Shown here: positions 10,868-22,419 of the stretch, piece by piece
Numbering within the stretch: position 1 is the first letter of the stretch
Layout: each line of letters starts with the position of its first letter
Assembly: GCA_028095005.1 (NCBI GenBank)
Contig: CM051462.1
Coordinates: 83,401,846 to 83,465,845, forward strand
Length of the DNA: 64,000 bases
Reading direction: 5' to 3'
Source: Rhynchospora pubera
Taxonomy: Eukaryota > Streptophyta > Magnoliopsida > Poales > Cyperaceae
Program-made: the position numbers and the translations under genes
The notes under the pieces: model-generated
What the model was told of the DNA's origin: nothing
Seen by the model: only the letters and a program-made list of their open reading frames with translations
Database searches by the model: none

Positions 10868-13850
10868 TGTCACACCCCGACACATAGGGCTTGACAATCC
10901 CCGCCGCGAATACACAATCTCTATGCACCCGCAAGGCATTTCCTTACTAATTACAAGGGTTAAGTTCCAGCTTACCATGATCTACCACGTTGTCTCCTAC
11001 GACTCATTGAGTCATCATGGCAAGACAAATTTTGGCCTAACTTCGCTTGACTTGATCGAGCCCGTCTCTGCAACCTGGAACCCACATCCATTGTGGAAAA
11101 CATGCAAAAGCACGGAATGAGAAATAAATTCTCAGTGCGGGTTTTAGTTCCAGTACGTGGATTTAAGCTAAAATCCAAGTTCTAGAAATAACACCCATGA
11201 ATAAATAATTTATTGATTAAACATGACAGTAAAAACATTATTTGCATTTAATATAAACAAGGTATGCATGTGTCAACTTAAATGATATCAATTGCAATTC
11301 TTCATTTAAATTATGATATCCAGCATATGACCGAAATTGAAATCGGACAAAATCACAAAATCTGACTATGACAAAAGTCATATACATGTCGGAACTGAAC
11401 ACGCGGCACGAATCCCATCGCAGACAACACATGTCTGGATATGATAGGAAACTGAGCGTGTCAGGGGTCCGAGCATGGCAGAATTGAGCATATCATAAAT
11501 CTGAACAAATCACAAATCTTCCCCTAACTTGGGTGGCAAAAGGGATCCGTCCCTTACCCAAGTGGCAAAAGGGGATTTCAAATCCACATGTCATTAACAT
11601 ACTTCCATAATCACAATCATTTTCACTCAGGACTCCTAACCCAACCGGTTGGGCAGGCAAAAGGAGACCTCTCCCTAACCCGAGGGCAGGCAAAAGAGAC
11701 TCATCTCTAACCCTGGGCAGGCAAAAGGGAGTTCCAAATCCGCATAGCGCTACCGAACTGGCCGAAGCCAGGGGCCAACCGACTCCGGAGAGTGATGCAA
11801 ACATATCAAATCACACATATCAAGCACATCATATCATATCTCAGCTATTCATTCACATCATTTCATATTTTTCAGTCAGATCATTCATAAGACAGATTTA
11901 TCAATAGCAACGGCATTTCCAAATATCTGACTGTTACTTATCAAATTTCTCAAAACGGTGAACATGCTTTTCAAAATGCAGTTTTAGCAATAATTGGGCA
12001 CTATCATTTAAAATGCTTGAATACGGTCATGCAGGCAAACGAATTTCCAATATGCATATGAATAAAACATTTTTTATTAATTACTTAAACTTTAACAAAA
12101 ATCCAACGTAATTCCGCACCTGGATAGTAGAAAGCATAAACGTAGTTTCTCGATATCTCGTGATGATTCGGATGCTTGACGACCATTATACTTGGGTTCT
12201 TTCCCTTAACGTTTTGCTAGGCTTGATAGTCACGTGTCAAGTGATTCTAGTTCGGTTCCCTAATAAAACAAGTGACTTTCTTACTAACCGTTACATAATT
12301 AAAGTAACCTAAATAACCTAATTATTGGCGGTTCTTGGGTTACCATACTGACGGCCTAAGTTAACCAGACTGGTTGAGATTTGGATAGTTAGATTCAGAT
12401 TATTAATTTAGGGGATTTTGTTTTAAAATATATCATTAAGTATTTTATCTTATTATTAATGATTGATTTTGACTTTTCGGTCATTAAGAGTTTATATTTA
12501 TTTTTATTATGTAGTGTTTTTCCCAATATTCATTTAGTTGTGCTATATTTGATTTATTTCATTAATACTTAATTAGTTTGCATTGCTTAATATTTATTAA
12601 ATTATTTAACTATTTGTTATATCGAAAATTTAAATCAGAAAATTATAATCTTAGATCAAGAAAACAATTGAAAATAGAAAATTAAAATCTAAATTATTTG
12701 ATTGGTTTGTTTAGGATCAGAAAGTCGATGATTTGATTGTCATTGTATATGTTCTTGACTCACTCGAACTATTCTCATCATCTCCCGAAAAATAAAATCG
12801 AATCCCACTTAATTAAGGGAATACCCAGTTATTGCTAACGACCTTTCCTATAATTAATTACTAAGCATACTAGTTAATTAACTTAATCTTGGATTAAGTT
12901 TAAGATTAAATTTAAGTCCAATTTCAGCACTGGGCCGAGATTAATAGCCCAAAAATCAATTTCTGTATTGGGCCAAACAAATTTTCTTTTATTTCAGCCG
13001 AAGCCCAAAAAGTCAGCCCACTCAAGGCCCATAATCATATACGGCTAAGTCAGGTCAACCTGACCCAGTTGACCTGAGCCAGACTTAACGGGTCCGCTAA
13101 CCAATAAATGGATCCGACCCACAATCCTATGTACTTTTCTCCAAAAGGACCCCGAAACCATTTATTTTACATTTAGATCCTTTTTCCTCACAACTTAGTC
13201 CCTGAATCTCGTCACAGCGTACCAGTATGGTACCAGTGGTACAGGGGGTGTACCAGAGACTGATACCCAGCCTAAAATCCCATCGCAAAGCCTTACAAAG
13301 GTCTCCATCAGTGCCCAACCACGAGAACAACATCAAACTCAAACAGTTTGGCTTAAACAACATTAACAAATCTATAAACCGTAACAGATGGGGTTTCAAG
13401 CATTCAAAGTCCACAAATTAGGGTTATCATACTATCAATTTCACTAGTCATGGTCAAGACAGTATCATCAATTTAACACACAGTACCAACTCAATTTTAG
13501 GCTCAAACCCTAATCGAGAAATCAATCAAGCAAGTTATCAACCCACTATTCCAACTTATTTATAGCACAGAAGGGTTCAAATATACCTTGGATCTTCAAC
13601 GATTAGCTCCCTCTCCTCTTTTATTTTCCTCCTTATTTATTTATTTTTCTGGAATTTTTCTTAGCCGATAGAGAAACAGAAATTAGACCAACCTCGAGGT
13701 ATTTATAGGCAGCCATGGTAAGGAGAAGAGAAGAGAGGGGCCAACGGTGAGGATCTCAAGCTCGAATCCTACAGTTTGAGTCAATACTTCGATACTTATC
13801 CATCTCTCTCGTGGATAAGAGCAAGAGGGGCAGCCAATCGGAGGTGCTAG
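10868..13850 (-). repeat. 5' LTR, truncated at its outer end
   Basis: This copy matches 4418-7399 almost base for base and then stops abruptly at GAGGTGCTAG, where the left copy continues for another 491 bp to its TGTTACA end. The missing part is the upstream portion of U3. The sequence after 13850 is unrelated. A deletion after insertion is the simplest explanation. The TATA box (13700-13707, minus strand) remains, with only about 145 bp of U3 upstream of it. Confidence 0.9.
13700..13707 (-). promoter_or_regulatory. Candidate TATA box of the 5' LTR
   Basis: It is the same minus-strand TATAAATA as in the other LTR, in the copy that would drive the element's transcript. Whether it is active after loss of most of U3 cannot be told from sequence. 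Confidence 0.5.
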
Positions 13851-14447
13851 ATGGAGGAACTGAAAGAATGGAAATGAAAAGATCGAGGCACTGTTTATTT
13901 ATTTATTCCCTCGCACAAGCGAAGTGACGAGAAGATCGTACGGTCTAAAACAGAACGGGTCATCTAGACTCATCAACTCAAATAAATATCTGAATTCGGT
14001 AATAATGGAATTTTTCAAAAAAAAAAAAGTGACGATACTGTTCTTTTACATATAATTTGTCAAAAGTGTATGCACCATAGGTAACAAACTAATAATATCG
14101 ATCCTACATGAATATTTTAAATTCTCAATTATAAATTATATGTAAGAGTAACTCTTTTTTGTATCAGGTAATTCTAATTACTTTAAAATTGTTATTTACT
14201 ACAACATAGTCAATGCAATCTGAAAAGAAATAAAAAAAATTACGAAAATTTCACGTGCTCATCTAACAATATATTAGAAGATATTAGCACCAGCATTTTC
14301 TTCCTTTTTTATATTTTATGTCCTGTTTATTAAACTTTCACAAAAAGAAGATCCATTCTATAAATCAATTGCTTATATCTAAAATGCTATCTTTTTTTTT
14401 CGAAGTAATCTAAACGCTATCTTAAATAATATATATATATATATATA
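13851..14447. other. A+T-rich spacer, nothing recognised
   Basis: There is no gene or element signature between the truncated LTR and the MULE. There is an A12 run near 14018 and a (TA)n tract at about 14429-14447, which is the MULE's insertion target. Confidence 0.5.
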
Positions 14448-15774
14448 GAGAAAACCTACTGTGCATACTAATGTATTGGAGCTTCAATGCATACTAATTC
14501 AGATCGTTGGATTTGCTTCAAGATCCGTGCAGATCTAAGTCGCTGAATTAAAAATTAAGATGCGCCTTCTCCTTATTCTACTCCGCTCCCTTCTCTATCT
14601 ACTGAATCGTTCTTCAGAAATCCTTTTCCCTTTCTCGCCGGAAATTGAAAACCTAATCTCTTTCGCCTTTCTATCTTCCGACTCCAACTCCTCTTCGTCT
14701 CCGACAAATGAAAATCTCTCTCTCCCTGATTCCGACTACTCTCTCCGACTCCCAGTCAGTCACGCCTCTCTCCCAACCAGTCGTGCCTATGTCTTGCCCC
14801 TCTCTCTCTGATTCACATCATCTCCTAGTCGCCCCACTGTCGCCTCTCTGTTGAATCGCTTTCTCTCTGCCGACTAACCCTAGAAAATTGAAGCTTCCTC
14901 TCTGCCGACAAAACCTAGCTACTCGAAGCTTCTAGGTAATTCTCTCCTTCTCTCAATGAAATAATTTTGCAACTTCATTTCGACATCTATGTTTTGTAAT
15001 TACATGAATTTGCAAGTTGCAATTTCATTTCGACATCTCCTTCCAGGAGTAGAGGACTAAATGATGCACCAAAAGTTTATCCCTTTTGACTTTTAACAGG
15101 GTACGGGCTTCCTCTGATTTAATGTAAAGATAGTATTTAGAAACTAAAACAAATGACGTTATACCTTTATTCATCTCTTAGAGGTTTCATTAATAGAGAT
15201 GTGCAGCATTGTCAGGTCTTACTGGCAAAAGGTGTCAGTTTGGAGTTGGATAGTAATTTCTATGTGGGATCCTAAGCTCTTACCCCCCCCCTCCCTCTCC
15301 GGTTTAGATGTATAAGTATATATATATTTTTTTAGGTTTCTGGTTATCTAACCCAGTAAGGGTCAGTGTCTTTTTTTTTCTGTTTTTTACCAGTAGTTGG
15401 TTTAAGCCTTTTTTTCTTAGGTTTTTTCTCTGTTAGCTTTTTAGGGGGGCTTTAATTATTACTTTATTAGTCAGTACAGAATAACTTAAGAATGTGTTTT
15501 ATTTTTTTCTCCAGTAATTGGTTTATGAATAATACTCATACTTTTAGTAATTGCTGTGTGTGATTATCAATTTCGCTAGTATAGAAATTAAGCATGATAT
15601 GTGTAGAAATTAAGCATAGAAATTGAAATTAAGCATAATAATACTCATACTTCGCCAGTATAGAAATTAAGCATGATATGTGTGATTATCAATTCCAATT
15701 AAGATTGTCAATTAAGATTTTTAAGATTTCTACTGTACTAATCATTAATATTATTTCTTTCTTGTTTGCCTTAG

Positions 15775-15918
15775 AAAAAAGAAGATAAAAGGAAGGGGAA
15801 GAAAATGACTCATGGAGATGACAGCAGTGAGTCCTATGGATAAGATTTCAGTGGAGAAGAAGCTGATAGTGGTGCGGATTTAATTGGAGTAGAAGATGAT
15901 ACGGATGATAGTGATTGA
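15775..15918 (+). pseudogene. Acidic C-terminal exon fragment inside MULE
   Basis: It follows a T-rich stretch and TTGCCTTAG, a good splice acceptor. The frame starts with a basic cluster (KKEDKRKGKK) and continues as a Ser/Asp/Glu-rich acidic tail ending DDTDDSD and TGA. There is one in-frame TAA at 15841-15843, where a Glu codon would fit. Otherwise the reading frame is clean for 47 codons. Such basic-acidic tails occur at the ends of many nuclear proteins, so I cannot name the family. It is probably the last exon of the left-to-right transcript that starts in the left TIR. Confidence 0.45.
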
Positions 15919-16284
15919 AAAATCTTTTGGGGTGATTTTGTAAAAAGTTGATAGTATTGCATTTTGTAAAAATTTGACGCATAACAAAAGTTGTATGCAA
16001 TCAGTGTTTTTTGTAAAAAGTTGTCTAAGTGTCTGACAATGATGTGTAAGCTCAAATTATGGTTGCATATCAAATATTATCTTTTGTTGAAAGTATGTAA
16101 AAGTTGTATGCAAAAGTTGTCTATTTAACTTGCATGAATTCATGCCTTGTGTATTCCATGCCTTTATGAAAAAATTTTGAGCATAAATTTGATGTCTAAC
16201 GAGTGTTGTATAAAAAAACAATTGACTAGCTGTATAAATTGTTTGTACAACCGGTACAGAGATAACTAAAAAAACGCATCTTTA

Positions 16285-16440
16285 ATTGTACCATTTATTG
16301 ACTAGTTTCTGGAGTACCATTTCCTTTGCGTTTAATTTTTGAAGTGTCATTTCGTTTGCATTTGTACCATTTATTGACTAATTGTACCATTTTCTTTGCA
16401 TTTGTACCATTTATTGACTACTAGTACCAGTTCCTTTGCA
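16285..16440 (+). repeat. Short tandem repeat, TGTACCATTTATTGACTA type
   Basis: About five partial units combine (T/A)GTACCATTT(A/C) with ATTGACTA or CTTTGCAT. They lie between the two convergent gene tails of the MULE, downstream of both stop codons, and could include 3' ends of either transcript, though this is inference. Confidence 0.65.
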
Positions 16441-16498
16441 TGTCCAAATACTGAAATGAGATAGCAAGATAGTAATTACTATTCAATTTAGCATTTAT

Positions 16499-16736
16499 TC
16501 ATTTAGCATTCACAGTACAGAAACAACTACTTTCGAACAAATTGCATCCATTAGAACATACAGAAAATACAAACGACAAGAAGAACACTAAAACAAGTAA
16601 ACTAATTACTATTATAATGAGAATTTTTTTTTCCTTCCGTTCATGAGCGTTCTTCTCCTTTTTGAGTTCATTTAACCGACAGATAAGTTCATTAATTACT
16701 TCCTTAGCTTGGTCTTCAACGCGTGCATCGTACCAC
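16499..16736 (-). pseudogene. Coiled-coil plus TM tail, GRF zinc-finger type
   Basis: On the minus strand a splice acceptor (TTTTTTTTAG) is followed by an open frame of 78 codons to TGA. It begins WYDARVEDQAKEV, continues as a charged heptad-like helix (LNELKKEKNAHERKEKK, about residues 21-37), then a strongly hydrophobic segment (about residues 38-58) and a short Cys-rich end. In plants, small GRF-type zinc-finger proteins typically end this way: the finger closes near an F.W motif, followed by a coiled coil and a single C-terminal membrane anchor. The finger itself is not found upstream, so this is a truncated gene captured by, or belonging to, the MULE. The family call is by pattern memory only. 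Confidence 0.5.
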
Positions 16737-17899
16737 CTAAAAAAAATTACAACCGCTTGATGTCAGCAAAAATTAAAAATACAAAATCATTAGTTCTATG
16801 AAATTCTACAAGAGATGAAGGTTGGTTAGAAACATATAAACTAAACATGGTCTCAACTTATGCCAGCAGTTTGTATGTTCAATTAGAATAGACTTTAGCA
16901 GTACCATGCTTAGACATATACGGATAATGAGAAGTATTGAGCTGCAAATTTCAACCATACAGAGACTTTTTTGCTATCTACACAACCCTAACTTTTTTTT
17001 TACTTTGCATATCTAACCAATGTAAGTGGATTACACGTTTTACACCCTCAACTCCTTTAATAACTAAACCTTCAATTTACTCTACTAGACTGCTAATCTA
17101 GTAGACCCAGGCCATTTCTTTCAGGTAAAAAGGAAATTAACCAATTATCTAAGAGAATTCCTTCTATTCTACTAAACCTCCCTTCAAGGGCACATCTCAG
17201 ATTAGAGGACTTCTCTCAATGAACGTATAGCCGTATAGGGACTCTTTATAATATCAACCACTAAACTTCAAGGAAGAGGAAATCACAAAGTTGAAAATAA
17301 TATGAATTCACTCTCATACACAGCCAATTAAAGAAAAAATGAAGCCCGTAACTCAAAACCATACATCAAATGAGTAGTAAGTTCATCATCAACAACAAAA
17401 ATGTGCCCATGTAAATCTAGGGTTTTGGTTCTAGATTAACCTCATTGCAAATTCATTTAATTGAGAGAAGGAGAGGGTTACCTGAAAGCTTCGACTATTC
17501 AGCGATTCGGCGATATCGCTATTCAACAAGCGATTCAGTGATTCGTCAGAGAGGTGAGAGAGAGGAGCGAGTTCAGAGAGCGATTCGTTAGCGATTCGTC
17601 AGCGGTTCGTCAGCGATTCGTCAGAGAGGTCAGAGAGTGGCGCGATTCGTCAACGATTTGTCGAGAGAGGTGAGAGAGGGAGGAGTGAGTTCTAGGTTTT
17701 CATTTTTCGTGAGAGAGAAAGGAACGAAGAGGGGAACCAAACCATAGTCGACAGACGAGCGGAGCAAAATAAGGAGAAAGGTACAACTTAATCTTTTAAA
17801 TCCAGCGATTTGATCTGCACGAATTTTGAAGGAGATCCAACGTTCTGAATTAGTATGTATTGAAGCTTCAATACATTAGTATGCACAATAGGTTTTCTC

Positions 17900-18228
17900 T
17901 ATATATATATATGTAAATTTATTGAAAACATATTTAATTAGCAGTGCTATTTAATACGTACGGGAAAAATAAAATGCTATTTGCATTCTACGGAATATAT
18001 GCAAGTGTGCAAAATAAAAAAAATTCAACATAAAAAAATGCTTAAAACAAGAACATTTGAGTATATTACAATTTACAAGGAATTGCATATTTGCATTGTA
18101 CAATTTTATCCAACAATTGAGTATTGAGCCAATGAGCCGTTGCATTGTCGCTTGGGAGAAACTTCTCCCAATCGAATAAGACCAAAAGTTCTCCGAAAAG
18201 GCTGCTGCAGCATCGTGATCGTGTGATC
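17900..18228. other. Short spacer, nothing recognised
   Basis: A+T-rich DNA lies between the MULE and the first hAT element. The ORFs here are short and overlap on both strands without support. Confidence 0.5.
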
Positions 18229-18236
18229 CTTCCAGC

Positions 18237-19088
18237 TAGGGTTTACCAAATGGTCCGGTCCGGTCCGGTCGAAACTCTAACGGTCCACGGGTTATCACGG
18301 GCCACGGGTTCACAGGTTCACGGGTCCAAACGGGACGGGTTAGCACGGGCCACCTTTCAAACGTCGACCCAAATCTTTGGTGGACCCGGACCTATGTGAA
18401 CCGGACGGGTAAAGAAGGATCGGGCCGGGTCCGGTCCGGTCCGGTCCAAGTGGGTTTTTTCCAGATTTTTATTTTTCCTTTTTTCATTGTTTCAATATAA
18501 AAAATTTGTAAAATAAATTAATATAAATTCGTTAAAATATATTATATTTATAGTTCAAATAATTAATTATAATTTTGTAGTCCATTGTAGTTTTTTTTTA
18601 ATTTAATTTGTAATTTTTAATGTTTTTTTCATTGTCGATGGTTTTCAAAATTGCATGACAAAAGATTATAAAATATAAGTTATAAAAATTAGTTAAAATA
18701 TATTAAGTCTAATAAAATTAATAATAAAATAATTTGTAGTTTATTTAAAATTTATTTTATTCTAAAAACTTGATTTGTAATTTTTTTAATAATTGAACAA
18801 ATTCAAACGGGTTTGGTTTGGTTTGGTTTTTTTTTGAAAATGCCACGGTTCACACGGGTTTGCACGGGTTTACACGGGTTTATGGTCCGGTCCGGGCCAG
18901 TCCACGGATTAAGACGGGACAGGTTTAGGTCGGGTTTATGCTAAATTGGCGACCCAAACCCGTGATAAACCCGACCCGGACCACCCCCCTCGGTCCATCA
19001 CGGTTCTTCTACGGTCCGGGTCGGGTCGGGAAAAAGTCCGATTCGGGTACGGGTCGGGTCAGACCGGGCGGTCCAGTGATAAACCCTA
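18237..19088. mobile_element. Non-autonomous hAT element, TSD CTTCCAGC
   Basis: The termini are TAGGGTTTACCA and, inverted, TAGGGTTTATCA. Perfect 8-bp duplications CTTCCAGC flank it (18229-18236 and 19089-19096). Both subterminal zones are packed with GGTCCGGTCC and ACGGGTT words (about 18250-18450 and 18840-19085), while the middle is A+T-rich. Ac-like hAT transposases bind clustered subterminal motifs, so these clusters are the likely binding sites. There is no transposase ORF. The ORFs crossing the clusters are products of the repeats. Confidence 0.92.
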
Positions 19089-19290
19089 CTTCCAGCCTCG
19101 TGTTCACGCCTCCGAACAGAATTAGTTTTAATTGGACAGAATTCAGAATTATTTTTTAATTTTTTTTGTATTTTCTTAGCTTGCAGCCTTGCAGTGCTTG
19201 CATTGATTGGCCATCTGGGTAAATGGGTAGTACAATACTTTCTTATTAACCCACTAATTGGTTCACACAAACACACAAGTACAATACTAT

Positions 19291-19438
19291 GACACCGTTT
19301 GGATGCGTTGAGAAGAAGGTAGGAAGAAGAAAGAAGGGAAGAAATAAATTATAAACAATTCAAACTTTTCACAAAATTACACACTTCCCAATACGTCTTT
19401 CCTTCTTCCCTTCTTCTTACACATATCCAAACGGAGCC
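19291..19438. mobile_element. Tourist-like MITE, copy 1
   Basis: The inverted ends are GACACCGTTTGGATGCGTTG and ATCCAAACGGAGCC. A 3-bp duplication TAT flanks it. The core ATAAACAATTCAAAC...TTCACAAA is shared, in inverse orientation, with the other members at 25040, 29109, 36440, 36711, 48501 and 48897. Three-bp duplications suggest the PIF/Harbinger (Tourist) group, though the duplicated triplets are not the usual TWA in all copies. Confidence 0.8.
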
Positions 19439-19849
19439 TATATCAGCACCATTCATTCATTCATTCGGCCTTCTAAGTAATCATGCGGTTGTAAATTAAA
19501 GAACCACTAATTGGTTCACACAAATACACAATGCGTTGCCCACTTGGCTGGTCGACCCTGACGGCCTGACTCGAACAAGAAGTGCACGGTACCATTCATC
19601 TTGTTTTGTTCAATGTTTTAAACCGACTGAAGGATTAACAGGCAAGCTGGTGATAAGTATCATTCCATAATTTATCATCTTCTTAATGACGTATTTTTCT
19701 TTTTTATATTCGAAATATAATTAATTAAACGCTAACTTGCTTTCTATATTTCAATCATCCTCTGAATTTATCATCCATAACGTACTTCTCCATCACTTCC
19801 TAGCACTTATGTTTTCCTCCCTCTTCCAAACTCATATTTTTCTAAAACA

Positions 19850-20130
19850 ATTAGTATTTTTTCTGCATAATTAATTTTTTTTTCAGGACAATTAGTAATA
19901 TTTTTCATAACAATTAGTTTTTTTTTTTCTTGCACAACTAATATTTTTCTCAAGTCAAACATTTTTTTTTCATAAAGTCAATTAACTTTTTTTTTCTCAG
20001 GACAATTATCTTTATTCCAAGACAGTTAGCTTTTTTCTCGTGTAAAATATTTTTCCAAGAACAATTAATATTTTTTCATGACAATTAGTATATTATTTAA
20101 TAAGACAATTAGAATATTTATGAAGACAAT
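19850..20130 (+). repeat. Degenerate minisatellite of T tracts plus GACAATTAG
   Basis: Around ten units alternate a T-rich tract of 8-14 bases with a (G/C)ACAATTAG or ACAACTAAT word, at intervals of roughly 25-30 bp. The units are too diverged for recent slippage. The strand bias is total: pyrimidine tracts are all on the plus strand. Confidence 0.7.
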
Positions 20131-22419
20131 TTGTTTCATAATATATGATGTTAGGAGTGAATATATTATACACTTTGCAGTATGATCGGACTGCGAAATA
20201 TGTATGACATATACGTTCCCGCCATTTTTCATTTTATTAGATGTCCGGTCAACTGCGAATAGAAAATGATGCGCAAGTCAATTTGGATTTATTTTTTATC
20301 AAAAAAAAAAACAATGTGATGTAGCACACACATAAAATAAAAATTACACGAAGATTTAGGAGCAAGAAAGAATTAAAAATTTCAATAACAGTATTAAATT
20401 GGATATCCTATTTATAATGATATTAAAAAGAAAAATAGTATTAAACTCATGCTCCCAAATCTCAACGGAATTGCCGAACTGCTCTGATCCTCCAACACAT
20501 AACACATTGTGACAACTAACAAGTTAGATAGTGCAACCTTCTCTATATCAGTAACAGTGAAAATTAGTAGGAAAATATTTTCGGCAAATGTGATAAACTG
20601 TTATATTTATGCATTGCAACTTTTTGTTGAAATTTGAAATGCTTATGCAGCTTCGTAGAATTTTTATTTTAATCCTGCTCCGCCTCCGCTCCATATGATG
20701 ATCCTCTCGTTTTACACTCAGCATATATTTTTTTTGGTGAATCATACCAAAATTTATGTATAAATCTGTTGAATAATATATATATAGAGAGATTGGCTAA
20801 AGTATACTCCAGCATATAGATAGCCCGTATGCTGGAGTCGTTTCTCACAATCTAAAGTGCATACAGTCGATCCGAAACTTTCAAATTGTTAATGTCTCGT
20901 AATAATATGTTAATTATTGTAAATATTAAATTATTAATATATCAATACATTCTTGTCATAAAAAAAATTAAATTGCGTTTTGATACATCCCTTCAATTTC
21001 TTCAATCTCAACGGAATATATATCGATCACTCTTTTTGTTTGTTGTTTAATGAAAGTTCAGCCTAAGGGCTTCCATCTAAAAAAAAAAGAAAAAAGAACG
21101 GAATATATCCAGAATACAGGGAGAATTATAGATGGACAATTGGACATTACTATCTACGTACAGTGCCCTATCTCAGCCGACTGATCTATTTTCTGCTCTG
21201 TGCGTTTCTTTGCTATAAAATTGAACTTAACAAAGAATTTTATTATTATTTTTTTCCTTTCAGCACCGCTTATCTTCTCTCATAATTAATTCAACGGTAA
21301 ATTTTAAGAAAGAAATTTCATAATAGGGCATGGGAGAATTGTATGGGTAGTGAAAGGCAAAATGATCGGGCCGGATTTTAAAGGATCGAACTTGGCGGGT
21401 TTAGTAGACGGGTCGGGTCATATCAGATTAAGAAAAAGGATTGAGATGGGACGGGTTAGACGGGTTTATTTTTTGAAATATGAGACCGGCCCTTCTAGAT
21501 CCTTAGCCCTTCTAAAATAATACTAACATTTATTTTTTTAATATTTTTTAATCTCTACCGTCACATCATAATCAAATGGTCATAATCCATCCTTCTAAAA
21601 TAATCCGGCCCTTCAATATCCGTCTTTGAAAAGAATTAGACCCGGTCCTTTCAAAATCCGACCCTTCTAGATTCTTGTCCGTCGTCGAAAGCCCTTCAAA
21701 AAATCGGTCCGGTCCGAATTTTAAGACGATCTTTCAAAGTACTAGCCAAGTCCTAAGTCCAAGGATTTTTGGACTATGTGTATGGGTTCGTTTTTGTCTC
21801 GGTGGGGCCAATCCAGGCGTTAGAACGTTTCGTCCGGTTCTTCCTATCTTCCAATTGGTTCAGTTGTGTTCGCTCCTTACAAAAAGTATCTTTTTGCAAC
21901 TTTGTTCTCTCCTTTCATTTCACTATTCTATTTTTCTTTCATTTTGTTTCTTTTGCGACGGAGGACTGTAGTCACTCGTGTTGCACGATGAACATGCGTT
22001 TAATAGATTATATAATTATAATTATAATTACTTGGTGCGTGAAATAGTAGAAATATAAAATGCGTTGGAAATATAACAGGCTCCTTAATTTGGAAAGGAA
22101 AAAAAAAGGTGGCTTTTAATTCTTAAACAGCAAAATCAATAGATTTGTACGATAGAATTTATTTATTTATTTTTATTTTTTGCGAAAGCTTGACAGAAGC
22201 TGTCAAGTTCCACAACTAACAACAAAAACTAGCTATGCTTATAAAAAAGCGCTCCGTCTTCAGAAATACACCTAGCAAGTACTTGCACCGGCCTCGAGTT
22301 GCCACGGAAAATTTTGTTATTTCTCTCCCCCAAAGCATCCACAGCCCCGTTTACGTAACCAGGAAGCCAAGCAGTCGTCTTTTGTTATTTGAAAAATATT
22401 CACACATAAATTTTCAATA
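20131..22419. other. Gene-free stretch with transposon fragments
   Basis: No gene is supported. At about 20778 a (TA)n tract runs into GAGAGATTGGCTAAAGTA and a hairpin (ACTCCAGCATA...TATGCTGGAGT, about 20805-20840), which looks like one end of a MULE-type element whose partner end I cannot find. From about 21360 to 21840 there are repeated GGGTCGG, GACGGGTT, CCGGCCCTTC and CGGTCCGGTCC words resembling hAT subterminal clusters, but I found no matching ends or target duplication. The ORFs 21675-21971 and 21769-22047 derive from these. Confidence 0.5.

Larger units (their letters stand above)
4418..13850 (-). mobile_element. LARD-like non-autonomous LTR retrotransposon
   Basis: Two nearly identical direct repeats of about 3 kb (4418-7399 and 10868-13850) bound an internal region of 2,977 bp. 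On the minus strand the order is 5' LTR (10868-13850), a primer site matching initiator-Met tRNA, internal region, polypurine tract and 3' LTR (7890 down to 4418), so transcription runs right to left. The intact LTR starts TGT and ends ACA on either strand, giving the canonical TG..CA termini. No gag, protease, reverse transcriptase or integrase could be seen internally. Very long LTRs with a non-coding interior match the LARD class of large retrotransposon derivatives, which depend on proteins of an autonomous relative. By eye the LTRs differ at roughly 28 positions in about 2,980, plus one indel, so insertion was recent. The right LTR lacks its outer 0.49 kb, so no target duplication can be tested. 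Confidence 0.88.
14448..17899. mobile_element. Mutator-like element with long TIRs, 3,452 bp
   Basis: Left end GAGAAAACCTACTGTGCATAC and right end (inverted) GAGAAAACCTATTGTGCATAC begin inverted repeats that align well for about 130 bp and more weakly for up to about 0.5 kb. Both lie in (TA)n tracts, consistent with a 9-10 bp TA-rich target duplication whose exact limits are masked by the repeat. Each TIR runs into a C+T-rich leader, then a plausible splice donor facing inward (left CTTCTAG|GTAATTCTC near 14936; right, minus strand, CTTTCAG|GTAACCCTC near 17481). Two exon-like gene tails point toward each other inside. Converging transcripts from the TIRs recall MuDR. No transposase catalytic domain is visible, so the element is non-autonomous. 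Confidence 0.8.

Noticed and set aside
14560..14811. 83-codon Ser/Leu-rich ORF as the first exon of a MULE gene
   Set aside because: It lies in a C+T-rich leader that is mirrored in the other TIR without the frame. It ends in a stop before the likely donor at 14936.
18145..19276. Arg/Gly/Pro-rich ORFs near the GGTCCGGTCC clusters
   Set aside because: The frames are made by subterminal transposon words and lie within or across the ends of the hAT element.
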